This document shows, piece by piece, positions 26,120 to 35,672 of a stretch of DNA of 64,000 nucleotides (the first letter of the stretch is position 1; each line of letters starts with the position of its first letter). The position numbers were made by a program, and so were the translations under genes. The notes beneath the pieces were generated by a model. The model was not told the origin of the DNA and searched no databases. It saw nothing but the letters and a program-made list of their open reading frames with translations. Origin of the DNA: an uncultured Clostridia bacterium (lineage in GTDB: Bacteria > Bacillota > Clostridia > Lachnospirales > CAG-274); the NCBI GenBank assembly GCA_949948985.1, contig CATLIG010000007.1:1-64000 (forward strand), written 5' to 3'.

Positions 26120-26578
26120 TCATAAAACCTTCTCCATGACAAAATTTGTAAGAAATATACCATTACGTTCAACTTGCTGCTTTCTAACTACTTGATATCC
26201 CCTTTTTTCAAAAAATGGTTTTGCTGTAATAGAGGCATGTGTGTTAATTGTTTTTTCTGAACATTTAAACACGTAATCTTCAAGTTTATAAAGAATTGAT
26301 GATGCTATTTTAATATTCTGATAATTTTTATGAGTGTATAAACGGTCAATATAATTTCCATATACATCACCAAAACCAACAATAATATTTTCTTTTTCCG
26401 CAATCAGACAATAATGATTTTCAAAAGATTTGTGCCATTTATCAATATCTAAATTTCCACTAACCCAAGCGTCAATTTCACTTTTTGAATAATCCTTTGA
26501 ATTGACAAAACAAACAGTATTATAAAATAATTTAACAATCTGTTCACAATCATTTTTTTTATATTTTCTTATTTTCAT
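26120..26578 (-). CDS. GNAT family N-acetyltransferase
   Basis: The 152-residue product has MKIRKYKKNDCEQIVKLF at its start, a central ENIIVGFGDVYGNYIDRLYTHKNYQ strand and acetyl-CoA region, and a late KPFFEKRGYQVV motif. This is the short GNAT form resembling YiaC/ElaA-like acetyltransferases. It overlaps the uvrC 3' end by 20 nt, with AAAGGAT inside uvrC as ribosome site, so it is the last gene of the permease-to-uvrC operon. Substrate unknown. Confidence 0.85.
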   Translation of the reverse strand: MKIRKYKKNDCEQIVKLFYNTVCFVNSKDYSKSEIDAWVSGNLDIDKWHKSFENHYCLIAEKENIIVGFGDVYGNYIDRLYTHKNYQNIKIASSILYKLEDYVFKCSEKTINTHASITAKPFFEKRGYQVVRKQQVERNGIFLTNFVMEKVL

Positions 26579-28427
26579 TTCTTATCCTTTCAAAAAAATC
26601 AAAAACAGACTTAGCCGCCGCCTCATTCATACTTTCAACATTTTTAAGCTCTTCAACCGTTGCCTTTCTTATATTTTCAACCGAGCCGAAATGTTTCATA
26701 AGAGCTTTCCTTCTATTCTCACCAATTCCCTTTATATCGTCAAGTATTGATTTAATCTGGGTTTTCTGATGTAATTTTCTGTGATATTCAATAGCAAATC
26801 TATGAACCTCATCCTGAATTCTTGTAATAAGCTTAAATCCCTCAGAGCTTGGGTTAAAAATAACTTCCTCGTTGTTATAAATAAGACCTCTTGTTCTGTG
26901 TTTATCATCCTTTACCATACCACATACAGGCACGTCAATATTAAGTTTTAAAAGTACATCCTTTACAATATTTATCTGACCTTTTCCGCCATCAAGGAAA
27001 ATCATACTTGGAAGTTTGTTGAATTTTCCATTAACATTGTTTTCCTCTTTTTCTTTTTTATATCTAAGAAACCTTCTTGTAATAACTTCTTCCATACTGG
27101 CATAATCATCCGCTCCGAAAACCGTCTTTATTTTAAACTTACGATAATCGCTTCTTTTGGGTTTGCCATACTCAAAAACAACCATAGACCCTACAGAATC
27201 AACTCCTTGCGTGTTTGAAATATCATAAGACTCAATTCTTTCCAGTTCAAAATCAACTCCAAGAGCTTTTTTTATTTCTCCAAGAGCGCCGAAAGTTCTT
27301 CTTTTTTCTCTTTGGAGTTCTTCACCAAACTGCTCAAGAGTAATAATAGCGTTTTTCGAAGCAAGATCAATAAGTCTTAATTTTTCACCCTTTTGAGGAT
27401 AAGTAACTATAACTTTCTGCTCTTTTATAAAAGAAAGCCATTTGAGAATATCATCCTCATCGCATAGTCTTTCCTGCAAAATAAGCTCTTTAGGAATAAA
27501 AGGAGTTCCTCCGTAAAATCTTTTGACAAAATCCGTAATAAGTTCGCTCCTTGAAATCCCCTCAACATTATTAAGCAAAAAATGCTCTCGTCCTGTCATT
27601 TTTCCTCCTCTTATAAAAAACACCTGTACAATGGCTTCATCACCGGCTCTTGCAAAAGCTATTACGTCTCTGTCATCCATTGACATATTCTCAATAACCT
27701 GACGTTCCTGAAGCTTCTTTATCGAAAGAATTTTATCTCTGAATTCTGCTGCTTTTTCAAACTCAAGATTTTCAGACGCTTCTTCCATCTGTTTTTGAAG
27801 ATTTTTAATAATCTCCTTATGTTTACCGTTAAGAAAATCAACGACCTCACTAATCATCTTGTCATAAGCTTCTTTTGATATATTGTTTCCACATGGTGCC
27901 AGACACTGACCTATATGATAATTAAGACAAGGTCTTTCTTTTCCAAAATCTCTTGGAAACTTTTTAAGACATCTCCTTAAAGGCCATATTTTAAGTATAA
28001 CCTCTATCGTTTCCTTTATTGCCGCCGAACTTGTATACGGACCAAAATATTTTGCCTTGTCCTTATCATGGCGGCGTGTCATATACAGCCTTGGAAACAT
28101 TTCATTAAGCGTAAGTTTAATATAAGGATATGTTTTATCATCTTTAAGCATAATATTGTATTTCGGAGAATATTTTTTTATAAGATTATTTTCAAGTATA
28201 AGAGCTTCAACTTCTGTCCCTGTAACAATATACTCGAAACTTTTTATATGTTTAACCATACTTACAACTTTTGGAGAATGATTTGACGATTCTTGAAAAT
28301 ACTGTCTTACACGATTTTTAAGGACTTTTGCTTTACCCACATAAATAATATGCTCGTTTGTATCTTTCATTATATAAACACCCGGTTTATCAGGTAATTT
28401 TTTTAGTTCCTCCTTAATATCAAACAA
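26559..28427 (-). CDS. uvrC: Excinuclease ABC subunit C
   Basis: The 622-residue endonuclease makes both incisions in nucleotide excision repair. It has a GIY-YIG domain (KPGVYIMKDTNEHIIYVGKA at 13-33), a Cys cluster region (RPCLNYHIGQCLAPC), a UVR domain (ENLEFEKAAEFRDKI near 208), the RNase H-like C domain (ESYDISNTQGVDSVGSMVVF near 380; FLDGGKGQ near 465) and terminal helix-hairpin-helix motifs (DDIKGIGENRRKALM). Start is TTG 28427 with GAGGGG 7-8 nt upstream, overlapping the previous gene's stop. Being last but one in a transporter operon is unusual. Confidence 0.95.
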   Translation of the reverse strand: MFDIKEELKKLPDKPGVYIMKDTNEHIIYVGKAKVLKNRVRQYFQESSNHSPKVVSMVKHIKSFEYIVTGTEVEALILENNLIKKYSPKYNIMLKDDKTYPYIKLTLNEMFPRLYMTRRHDKDKAKYFGPYTSSAAIKETIEVILKIWPLRRCLKKFPRDFGKERPCLNYHIGQCLAPCGNNISKEAYDKMISEVVDFLNGKHKEIIKNLQKQMEEASENLEFEKAAEFRDKILSIKKLQERQVIENMSMDDRDVIAFARAGDEAIVQVFFIRGGKMTGREHFLLNNVEGISRSELITDFVKRFYGGTPFIPKELILQERLCDEDDILKWLSFIKEQKVIVTYPQKGEKLRLIDLASKNAIITLEQFGEELQREKRRTFGALGEIKKALGVDFELERIESYDISNTQGVDSVGSMVVFEYGKPKRSDYRKFKIKTVFGADDYASMEEVITRRFLRYKKEKEENNVNGKFNKLPSMIFLDGGKGQINIVKDVLLKLNIDVPVCGMVKDDKHRTRGLIYNNEEVIFNPSSEGFKLITRIQDEVHRFAIEYHRKLHQKTQIKSILDDIKGIGENRRKALMKHFGSVENIRKATVEELKNVESMNEAAAKSVFDFFERIRNENKKI

Positions 28428-28432
28428 TTTTA

Positions 28433-29413
28433 TTACCCCTCAATAACAATTTTCTCGTCACTTCCGTCTGTATTAATGTTGTACAAATTTCCATCGGCGC
28501 TTTTTAAAAAGAAAACTTTTCCATCAGCAATAAAAATAAAACTTCCCTCGCTGTCAGAAACTTTAGTTCTGCCCTCGCCGTTAAAGCCGATTTTATATAT
28601 TTTATTTCCGTCACTTTCATTTGAATAATAAACATATCCGTCAAAACAGTTAAGATACACAGCGGAATCTTCACATAACAAAGAATTTTCACTTCCGTCT
28701 GTTTTCATTTTGTAAATTTTATAATTATCATCATCATTAATATAATAAACCCAGTCATCATATACAGTTAAAAAACTGCTGTAACTTCCATTTAAAGCTG
28801 TTTTTTCACTTCCGTCTGTTTTCATTTTATAAATTTTACCGCCATCGCTCCAATTTGAGTAATACAGATATCCGTTATCATAAATAAGCCCTTCCATATC
28901 GTCGTCATTTAGTTTTGTCACATTTTCAAAGTTATAATCCGCTCTGTAAGGACTATATATATTTCCATTCTCACCATATTCAAAAAAAGCGCTTTCATCC
29001 GCAATAGTAAAATACTCACAGTCTTTATAATCAATTACCTTTTTCTTATCATTTCCATCATCGTCAATTTTATAAATCGTTCCGTTATCATTAAGATTTA
29101 CATAATAAAGCTCATTTTCATAAAAATTAAGATATATAGCCATATCATCACATATTTTAATAACTTCCCCATTTTCCTTTGATTTTCTGAAAATACCATT
29201 ACTTTTTCCGGAAACTGATGAAATAAAAATATATTCATTATTTTCAGCTACAATACCGCTGTTTACAATATTACCATTATAATTTCTCGTTTCAGTAACA
29301 TTTATATTATTGTTTTCTGTTTTTTTATCCAAGAAAATAAAAAAATAACATAACATCAGCATAGCTGCCATAAAAACCGCCACTGTCACTCCAATAAGAA
29401 TTCTTTTTTTCAA
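28433..29413 (-). CDS. Membrane-anchored DUF5050-like beta-propeller protein
   Basis: The 326-residue product has an N-terminal membrane anchor (about 5-28), then repeats of roughly 40 residues with the cue YYSN-x(4)-KIYKMKTDGSE-x(3)-L. About six to seven copies can be counted, fitting the six-bladed propeller annotated as DUF5050. It is predicted to face outside. TTG 29413 overlaps the permease stop in TTGA, with AGGAGG 7 nt upstream, so it is translated with the ABC permeases. It could be a sensor or partner of that transporter; no catalytic residues are seen. Confidence 0.8.
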   Translation of the reverse strand: MKKRILIGVTVAVFMAAMLMLCYFFIFLDKKTENNNINVTETRNYNGNIVNSGIVAENNEYIFISSVSGKSNGIFRKSKENGEVIKICDDMAIYLNFYENELYYVNLNDNGTIYKIDDDGNDKKKVIDYKDCEYFTIADESAFFEYGENGNIYSPYRADYNFENVTKLNDDDMEGLIYDNGYLYYSNWSDGGKIYKMKTDGSEKTALNGSYSSFLTVYDDWVYYINDDDNYKIYKMKTDGSENSLLCEDSAVYLNCFDGYVYYSNESDGNKIYKIGFNGEGRTKVSDSEGSFIFIADGKVFFLKSADGNLYNINTDGSDEKIVIEG

Positions 29414-30432
29414 AACAATTCCTCCTTTTTAATTATACATAAAATCATTACAGCACAGAAATAACCAACCATACCAATAATATTTCCATCACAATATAAT
29501 CCTACAGGAAATATCCATTTAAAAATATCATAAAAAACTCTCATAGTTCCAATCCATAAATCATTAACCGACACTAAGAAAGAAAAAATCATTAAAACCG
29601 GTATAACTCCATATAATAAAAAAATATTTCTCACAAAAGTAAATAAATACGCAAAAGATGCTGATGTAAAAACGAATATCGCGAACTTAAAAAATACAAA
29701 TAAACTTACTTCACCACATATTGCTGTCGAAATAAACGCTGAAAACACAAGCAGTGATGAAAAAGCAAGAACATTAAAAAAACTGCCTTTTTTGATATTT
29801 CTCTTTTTATCTCCTATGCACACGGCTCCTCCGAAAATACTTCCTATGAGAGCAAAACAAGCAAAAATATTTTCAAACCGGAAATCCCTTTCTATATCTT
29901 TTTTATCACCTGATTCAATAAAATTAAACGAGAAAACATTCAGTCTGCCTAATATATCACCATAGTATTCATCAACCGTTTTATCAATTCCTATATCATT
30001 TAAAAATTTATTTGAAACAAAAGGACTTGCAACATTTAAAACTTTTGAGAAAACAATTTCATTAGCAAAATTATATCCACTTGACGAATCCTTACGCAGT
30101 ATATTTATTGACTCCTTAAAATCTAACTTTTTTACAGCCTTTTCAAAATCTTTATCAAAAATATATCCGCTGTCAATTTCACATACAACCATATCCCTCA
30201 TCATTTTTTCAATACTGTCATATACAATAAACTTAAAAGTATTTTCTTTTTCAAGTTCTTTTGCAATATGTTTTCCAAAATCACCTTCTGAATAAACTCC
30301 AAATTTAATATCGCCAATAATGTCTTTGCCAGAAACGGCAAAAATAATAGCAATAAGAGGCATAAAAATCAAAACCGCCAAAAACATTTTAATTCTCAAA
30401 CATCGTTTAATATAAATTAAAAAAGCCGTCAT
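29410..30432 (-). CDS. ABC-2 type transporter permease
   Basis: The 340-residue product has an N-terminal helix (about 17-35), a large extracytoplasmic segment (36-180), and five more hydrophobic helices in the second half. This is the layout of ABC-2 exporters of the YhgE/NatB style. ATG 30432 overlaps the preceding permease stop in ATGA, with GGGAGG upstream. It is shorter and more diverged than its partner. The substrate is unknown. Confidence 0.8.
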   Translation of the reverse strand: MTAFLIYIKRCLRIKMFLAVLIFMPLIAIIFAVSGKDIIGDIKFGVYSEGDFGKHIAKELEKENTFKFIVYDSIEKMMRDMVVCEIDSGYIFDKDFEKAVKKLDFKESINILRKDSSSGYNFANEIVFSKVLNVASPFVSNKFLNDIGIDKTVDEYYGDILGRLNVFSFNFIESGDKKDIERDFRFENIFACFALIGSIFGGAVCIGDKKRNIKKGSFFNVLAFSSLLVFSAFISTAICGEVSLFVFFKFAIFVFTSASFAYLFTFVRNIFLLYGVIPVLMIFSFLVSVNDLWIGTMRVFYDIFKWIFPVGLYCDGNIIGMVGYFCAVMILCIIKKEELF

Positions 30433-31595
30433 TTTCTCCTCCCAAAAATAAAAACAGACAAATATCCCGCAATCCATATAAAAATATCATAAAAAATATT
30501 ATCAAAAGTGTAAAAAGAGTTAAATATAGCTGAAAATCTACTACCAGCCACATATACAGGAGAATATGTATATATATCCTTAATCCATTCCGGCAAAAAT
30601 GATGGAGGAACAATAGCTCCGCCAAAAAAAGAGCATATAAGTACAATAAAAAATAAAATCAATCCTCCGCTTATATTTCCCTCTGATAGAAAAAATACAG
30701 TATTAACAACAACCGAAATTGTAAAAAGCTCAAATATAACAGGCAACATATTTCCGTTTATATCAGCGTTAAAAAGAAATGCGGCTGTCATACATAAAAG
30801 CGAAATAATAAACATAATTATAAATATAACCATATTTTGTACAAACGCGGTTATAACAAAACCACATTTTGCGCACTTATAGAAACACCTTTTAAAAGAA
30901 TACAATACCGCTCCCACAGGCATCGTAAATAATATCAAAAATAAAGGAAAAAGCATAGAAATATAATATTCTATAAGACTCATACTGTGTCCATATTCCT
31001 CAAAATCAAAATAATTATACTTTGAAAAAACAAAATCAACGTATTCCATATTAATATTTTTATTTATTTCATCAGAAACTTTCTCTCCTGTTGTGTTCTC
31101 ATATATTTTATGAACAGAATATATCCCTGCTTGTACATTTTCAAGAATATTTTTATAACAATCGGCAAATTTCATAATTATACTTTTCAATATTTCATTT
31201 TCATTTGAAATAAACACATTTATTGAAATATTTTCTTTTCCGTGAATAATACTGTTTACAAAATTATCCTCAAAAACAATACCAGCCGTTGCCTTTCCAT
31301 CAAAAACAGATTTTTCAACACTTTCTTTTTCATTAACTTTTATAATCTTATATAATTCTCTTATCTGTTCTGAACTTTCGAAAGCATTTACAGCAAAATT
31401 TAAAAATTTATCATTTTCCGGAATATATACAACTATGGAACTTTTAAAATCATTTGAGTTTGTGTTAATATAGTAAAGGGTTCCAAAACCAATAATTCCT
31501 ACACAAATAACCGACACAAAAAAGCCTAAAGCTATTTTAGGCAGAGAATAAAATATTTTTTTTAACTCAATAATAAAAAATCTAAAAACAAACAT
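30429..31595 (-). CDS. ABC-2 type transporter permease
   Basis: The 388-residue product has an N-terminal helix (about 20-45), an extracytoplasmic domain of about 170 residues, and five to six C-terminal helices, one with GGAIVPPSFLPEWI typical of ABC-2 membrane domains. ATG 31595 follows AGAGGG. It forms a translationally coupled pair with the next permease. The only ABC ATPase nearby, at 35.7 kb on the same strand, is the probable energy source. Confidence 0.82.
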   Translation of the reverse strand: MFVFRFFIIELKKIFYSLPKIALGFFVSVICVGIIGFGTLYYINTNSNDFKSSIVVYIPENDKFLNFAVNAFESSEQIRELYKIIKVNEKESVEKSVFDGKATAGIVFEDNFVNSIIHGKENISINVFISNENEILKSIIMKFADCYKNILENVQAGIYSVHKIYENTTGEKVSDEINKNINMEYVDFVFSKYNYFDFEEYGHSMSLIEYYISMLFPLFLILFTMPVGAVLYSFKRCFYKCAKCGFVITAFVQNMVIFIIMFIISLLCMTAAFLFNADINGNMLPVIFELFTISVVVNTVFFLSEGNISGGLILFFIVLICSFFGGAIVPPSFLPEWIKDIYTYSPVYVAGSRFSAIFNSFYTFDNIFYDIFIWIAGYLSVFIFGRRK

Positions 31596-31634
31596 ATATA
31601 CCCTCTTTAAACCTGTAGCAACCTGTAAATTTTT

Positions 31635-31971
31635 TATAGTCAATAGACTTCTTTCGAAACTACTAAATTATATCAATCCAATAAAAAAATATTTTATTCA
31701 ATGTTTTAGCGAAAGGCGTTTTGCTTTTTAAACGCCGAAAGCGTCAAGAAATATTAAATTAAATATTTTTTATGCCGATACTTGTACAAGCGTGGAGTTT
31801 CTAAAGAAGTTTAATCAACTTGAAAATGGATAAAAATAAACGAGATAAAAATTATTTTTACAATGCGGAGGAAGGAAAGTATAGCCGCCGTCCTATGCCG
31901 ACTGACAATAACGTAGAAAAAATAATTTTCAGCCGCTGAACTTATTCATTTTTCAAGTTTATTGACTATAA
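31635..31971. repeat. Family D element interrupted by a family C element
   Basis: The D left end TATAGTCAAT (31635-31644) is separated from the rest of D (CAACTTGAAAATGG, from 31816) by a complete C element. The right end is TTCAAGTTTATTGACTATA at 31953-31971. AAT occurs on both sides of the C copy, and removing C plus one AAT restores a continuous D end. Confidence 0.75.
31645..31812. mobile_element. Family C element nested in family D
   Basis: Termini AGACTTCTTTCGAAAC and GTTTCTAAAGAAGTTT are inverted repeats over 168 bp. The interior has GGCGTTTTGC, then TTTTTAAACGCC, forming a hairpin. It is flanked by AAT/AAT. There is no coding capacity, so it must move in trans if it is mobile. Confidence 0.75.
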
Positions 31972-32133
31972 TGCAAAAAACAACAAAATATAAGTATATG
32001 GACAATTTTCAAAAATATAAAAACTAATTTTTGAAAATTGTCCTATATATTTTTTACAGCAACTGATAAAATCAATATAGCGAAATAATAAAATAAATCA
32101 TAAAATTTATCAAAATTACTGTAAAAATAATTA

Positions 32134-33774
32134 TTAAATCAAATCATCAATATCAAACGGTAAATTTTTAGTAACTTCCTCAAGTGCTTTTAACGCTTCT
32201 TTTCTTTCATTTATAACATCAATAGCACCATCTTTATCAATAACATCAATACTTTCTATTTCAGATATTTTCACTCCAAAAGAAGTATCGTCTTTTCCCA
32301 TTATTGAAAATTCATCAACTTTAAGGTCAATCATATCGCTGTTGCTTTCAAGCGTTCCGCTGAACTCTATCATAGATATATTATTATTTGTATCTTCAAT
32401 ATATCCATCAAATTCATAACTTGATGAGTCATAATTGGTCACAAAAGCGTATTCTCCTATTACTTCCTCATCTTTATTTTTTTTGACCGCTAAAGTTTTT
32501 GTATTTTTAACCTCAGAACCATTTTTTTCAGTAAAATCTGTAAATGATAAACCATCTTTGTACTTATCGTTTCTATAATAATAAATCTCAACATCAACAT
32601 TATCCGTCAGCTTATTTTCACCTGTAAATGAAGCTTCTACAGCATACCCCCTGCCATCTGTTATCTGTAAGTCAAATTCCGCTCTGACAAGCTCACCTCC
32701 ATTAATATAGAAAGTCATATCAATACCGTTAATATCTATATTCTCAAGTTCTTTGGCAACTTGTCTTGATATTACAGCAGAATCTATGCCTATTTCGTTC
32801 ACATCTATATCAGGGTTAATATCCTGCATAACTTCCTTAATAGTATCCTGATAGTTTCCATTTTCCAGCATCTCATCAGTAATATTTTGGAACAGGTTTA
32901 TTATATCCTCATTGTTAAGACTAATTTTATATACATCACAGTCTATATTTTCAATCGTTTCGCCTTCAAGCTTTTCTGCCTCAACATTTTTGTTAATAAC
33001 AAAAATGATGTCATCCCACATATCACTTGCCATATCCGCGATTTTTTCAGATGACTCGTTAAGTATATCCTGTCTATTTTTAAATTCCTCAATATCACCG
33101 ATTATACCATTACTAACCAAGTCTTCCATATTTACATAAAATTTATCATCTATATAAGGACTTTCAAGTATAGCGTATTCATCATTAGCATACACCATAA
33201 ACCCGTCAAGCTCAATACCTTTATAAACGCCTTTGCCTGAAAGATTTACTTCTTTATCACTTTTATCTATATCAAGTGTCGCCTCAAGCCCAACCCCGTT
33301 AAGCCTACTTGATGAACCGTTAAACGTTCCGCTTATTGTAATTGACGGGTCGTATTCCGAATCTGTAAAAGTTTTTTGCAGAGCGTCCGAATTAAAAATT
33401 TTTGATAAAAAGGCATCTTCATCTCCATAAAAATAATTATAAACGGTATTTTTTGTAGCGTCTATAATTCTTTCCATATTTGATTTGAATAAACCTGACT
33501 TTGCGAAAACAATACCAACTGCCGCCACAGCAACAAAAACCGCTAATATTCCTATTATCATTTTTTTGTTGTTTTTATTATTTTCATTAAAATCTATAAT
33601 AGCGGCAGGCTCTGTTTTAGAGTTTATCATTGGTTCATCCGCAGGTTCTGTCTTTGTTTCTTCCATAGACTCCATTTCAGAATTAGTTATTGTTTCCTTC
33701 GCAGATTCTGTTATTATTTCCGTCATAGGAACATTATTGGTTATATTTACGTCTTCATCCATATTTTCACTCAT
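32134..33774 (-). CDS. Membrane-anchored protein of unknown family, paralog 2
   Basis: The 546-residue product has an acidic, Glu/Thr-rich cytoplasmic head (1-70, with repeats of the form SEMESMEETKTEPA), one membrane helix (about 72-93), and a long extracytoplasmic domain of beta-rich repeats. It ends in an acidic tail (LPFDIDDLI). It aligns over its whole length with the upstream gene product, for example NATKNT and YDPSITISG blocks. I do not recognise a named family with confidence. It sits in an ABC transporter locus. Start ATG follows AGGAGAT. Confidence 0.75.
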   Translation of the reverse strand: MSENMDEDVNITNNVPMTEIITESAKETITNSEMESMEETKTEPADEPMINSKTEPAAIIDFNENNKNNKKMIIGILAVFVAVAAVGIVFAKSGLFKSNMERIIDATKNTVYNYFYGDEDAFLSKIFNSDALQKTFTDSEYDPSITISGTFNGSSSRLNGVGLEATLDIDKSDKEVNLSGKGVYKGIELDGFMVYANDEYAILESPYIDDKFYVNMEDLVSNGIIGDIEEFKNRQDILNESSEKIADMASDMWDDIIFVINKNVEAEKLEGETIENIDCDVYKISLNNEDIINLFQNITDEMLENGNYQDTIKEVMQDINPDIDVNEIGIDSAVISRQVAKELENIDINGIDMTFYINGGELVRAEFDLQITDGRGYAVEASFTGENKLTDNVDVEIYYYRNDKYKDGLSFTDFTEKNGSEVKNTKTLAVKKNKDEEVIGEYAFVTNYDSSSYEFDGYIEDTNNNISMIEFSGTLESNSDMIDLKVDEFSIMGKDDTSFGVKISEIESIDVIDKDGAIDVINERKEALKALEEVTKNLPFDIDDLI

Positions 33775-33812
33775 AATTCACATCTCCTATCCAAAAATAC
33801 TAACACTATGAT

Positions 33813-33835
33813 AGTCAAATTATATGAATTTGACT
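33813..33835 (-). other. Hairpin between the two paralogous genes
   Basis: AGTCAAATT (33813-33821) and AATTTGACT (33827-33835) form a 9-bp stem with a 5-nt loop overlapping the stop codon of the upstream gene. No T run follows, so it may adjust mRNA stability or partial readthrough rather than end transcription. Confidence 0.45.
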
Positions 33836-35444
33836 AAGAATTTAAACCATATAAATTTCCAATTATACTTTCTAAAGCCTTATTTGCTCCCATAGGATTA
33901 TTTATAACATCAATAGCGCCTTCTTTATTGATGACATTTATATTCTGAGCTTCTGAAATTTTTAATCCAAATGAAACATCTGCGTCCTCAATTAAAAACT
34001 TATCAAAATTAATATCAAACACCTGATCATTACTTTCAAGAGTTCCATTAAACTCTACTGTATTTTTTGATGTTCCATTATCTGTGATATTTACATATCC
34101 ATCAAAATTTGAATTAGAAGAATTATAATTTGTCACAAGAATAATTCCACTGTTTATTTTCTCATCCACTCCTGATTTAACAGAAACAGTCATCTCTTTT
34201 TTTATCTCAGAACCATTCTGCTCTTTAATATCGGTAAAAGAAATGCCTTCATCATACTTATTATTTTTATAAATATATGCTTTAAATTCAACATTATCAG
34301 TAAATTCATTTTCACCTGTAAATGAAACATCAAAAATAAATCTTTCTTTATCTGTAATTTTAATATCGGTTTCAAATTTAACAAGCTCATCTTTACTAAT
34401 ATAAAAACTTATCTCAACACCTTTAATATCTATTTTATCAATAAGCTTTGAAATTTCCCCTGAAACTTCTGCAAAATCTATTGTTTCAAGAGTACTTTTC
34501 ATCTCAGGATACATTTTTATTGTCATTTCTTTGACAATATTCATATATTCCTTATTTGCGAAAAGTTTATCAGAAATCTTTTTAATGATTTCTATGAGTT
34601 GCTGATTATTAATATCAACTTTATATACATCGCATTGTATATTTCCGACACTTTCCCCACCGGCATTTTTTATTTCAATATTTTCATCAAGAATAGAAAT
34701 TATATCTTCTCCTATAGTTTCTGACATATCTTTATATTCCTGACTTGCCGCAATATTGTTTTTTTCAATACCTTTAGAAAACTCTTGTATCATAGTTGAA
34801 AATTCAGGAGGCATATCATCCCAGTTAAAAAAGAGCTTTTCACTTGCGGTAGGTACGTTAAATACAGCATATTCATCATTAAAATAAGCGCTGAAAGCAT
34901 CAATATCAATATTATTATAAGAGCCTTTAAGATAGACATTTCCATCATTATTCTGCTTATCTATATCTATTGTTGCATTAAAACCCATATTTTTAAGGGT
35001 ACTTGGAATTTCTGGATAATCTTTTATTGCTCCGCTTATTGTAATTGAAGGATTATAGCTTTCATCATAAAAAGCTTTTTCTATAACTTTTGAATTTATA
35101 ATTTTTGAAAAGAAAGTTTCCTCATTAACATCAAAATATTTATTGATAGTATTTTTTGTGGCATTTAAAATAATTTCTTTATTATTTAAGGAAATTTCTT
35201 CATCGCTTTTAAATATATTCAACAGTTCAGGCTTAGCTAATGACGCATAAACAGCGGCTGCGGCAATTACAACAATAACAGCCGCAATTACTCCTACTAT
35301 AATCTTTTTATTGCTACCTCTTTTTTTTACAGTATCATTAATTTCAGAAACAATAGGCATATCAGCCTGTTCATAATTGTTGTTTTGGGTATTTGTGTTC
35401 TCATCTGTAGCTTTATTTACAGACCTATTTTCATTTTCGTTCAT
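33834..35444 (-). CDS. Membrane-anchored protein of unknown family, paralog 1
   Basis: The 536-residue product has the same plan as its downstream neighbour: a short polar cytoplasmic head (1-50), one helix (about 53-75), and a beta-rich outer domain with NATKNTINKYF, YNPSITISGAI, CDVYKVDINNQQ and a VTNYNSSNSNFDGYV block shared by both. A tandem duplication is evident. ATG 35444 with AGGAGAAG upstream is preferred over a longer frame that runs into a family A repeat. The pair may be receptor or chaperone subunits of the nearby transporter; this is inference from position. Confidence 0.75.
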   Translation of the reverse strand: MNENENRSVNKATDENTNTQNNNYEQADMPIVSEINDTVKKRGSNKKIIVGVIAAVIVVIAAAAVYASLAKPELLNIFKSDEEISLNNKEIILNATKNTINKYFDVNEETFFSKIINSKVIEKAFYDESYNPSITISGAIKDYPEIPSTLKNMGFNATIDIDKQNNDGNVYLKGSYNNIDIDAFSAYFNDEYAVFNVPTASEKLFFNWDDMPPEFSTMIQEFSKGIEKNNIAASQEYKDMSETIGEDIISILDENIEIKNAGGESVGNIQCDVYKVDINNQQLIEIIKKISDKLFANKEYMNIVKEMTIKMYPEMKSTLETIDFAEVSGEISKLIDKIDIKGVEISFYISKDELVKFETDIKITDKERFIFDVSFTGENEFTDNVEFKAYIYKNNKYDEGISFTDIKEQNGSEIKKEMTVSVKSGVDEKINSGIILVTNYNSSNSNFDGYVNITDNGTSKNTVEFNGTLESNDQVFDINFDKFLIEDADVSFGLKISEAQNINVINKEGAIDVINNPMGANKALESIIGNLYGLNS

Positions 35445-35477
35445 ATATAATCTTCTCCTATCAAAAATATTCATAAT

Positions 35478-35593
35478 CCTACCAATCGAAGTCCGATTTT
35501 CGCAGAAACTTTCCAAGGCTTTCAAGAAAGTTAAACACAGACAGGCAGAAAAAAGTTTGTTAATTGGTGTCACGATGGTTTAGAACAGACCTA
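35478..35593. repeat. Degenerate family A element
   Basis: The right end GGTGTCACGATGGTTTAGAA followed by CAGACCT matches the A-family right end; the left end ACCAATCGAAGTCC is diverged. It lies between the ABC ATPase and paralog 1 and extends into the unneeded N-terminal part of the longer reading frame of paralog 1. Confidence 0.45.
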
Positions 35594-35672
35594 TTATAAA
35601 AAACGGCTTAATATCCAACAAATAGTACCTAAGCGTTTTTTTCAGTTCTTGTATTTAAAACTGAAATCAATA

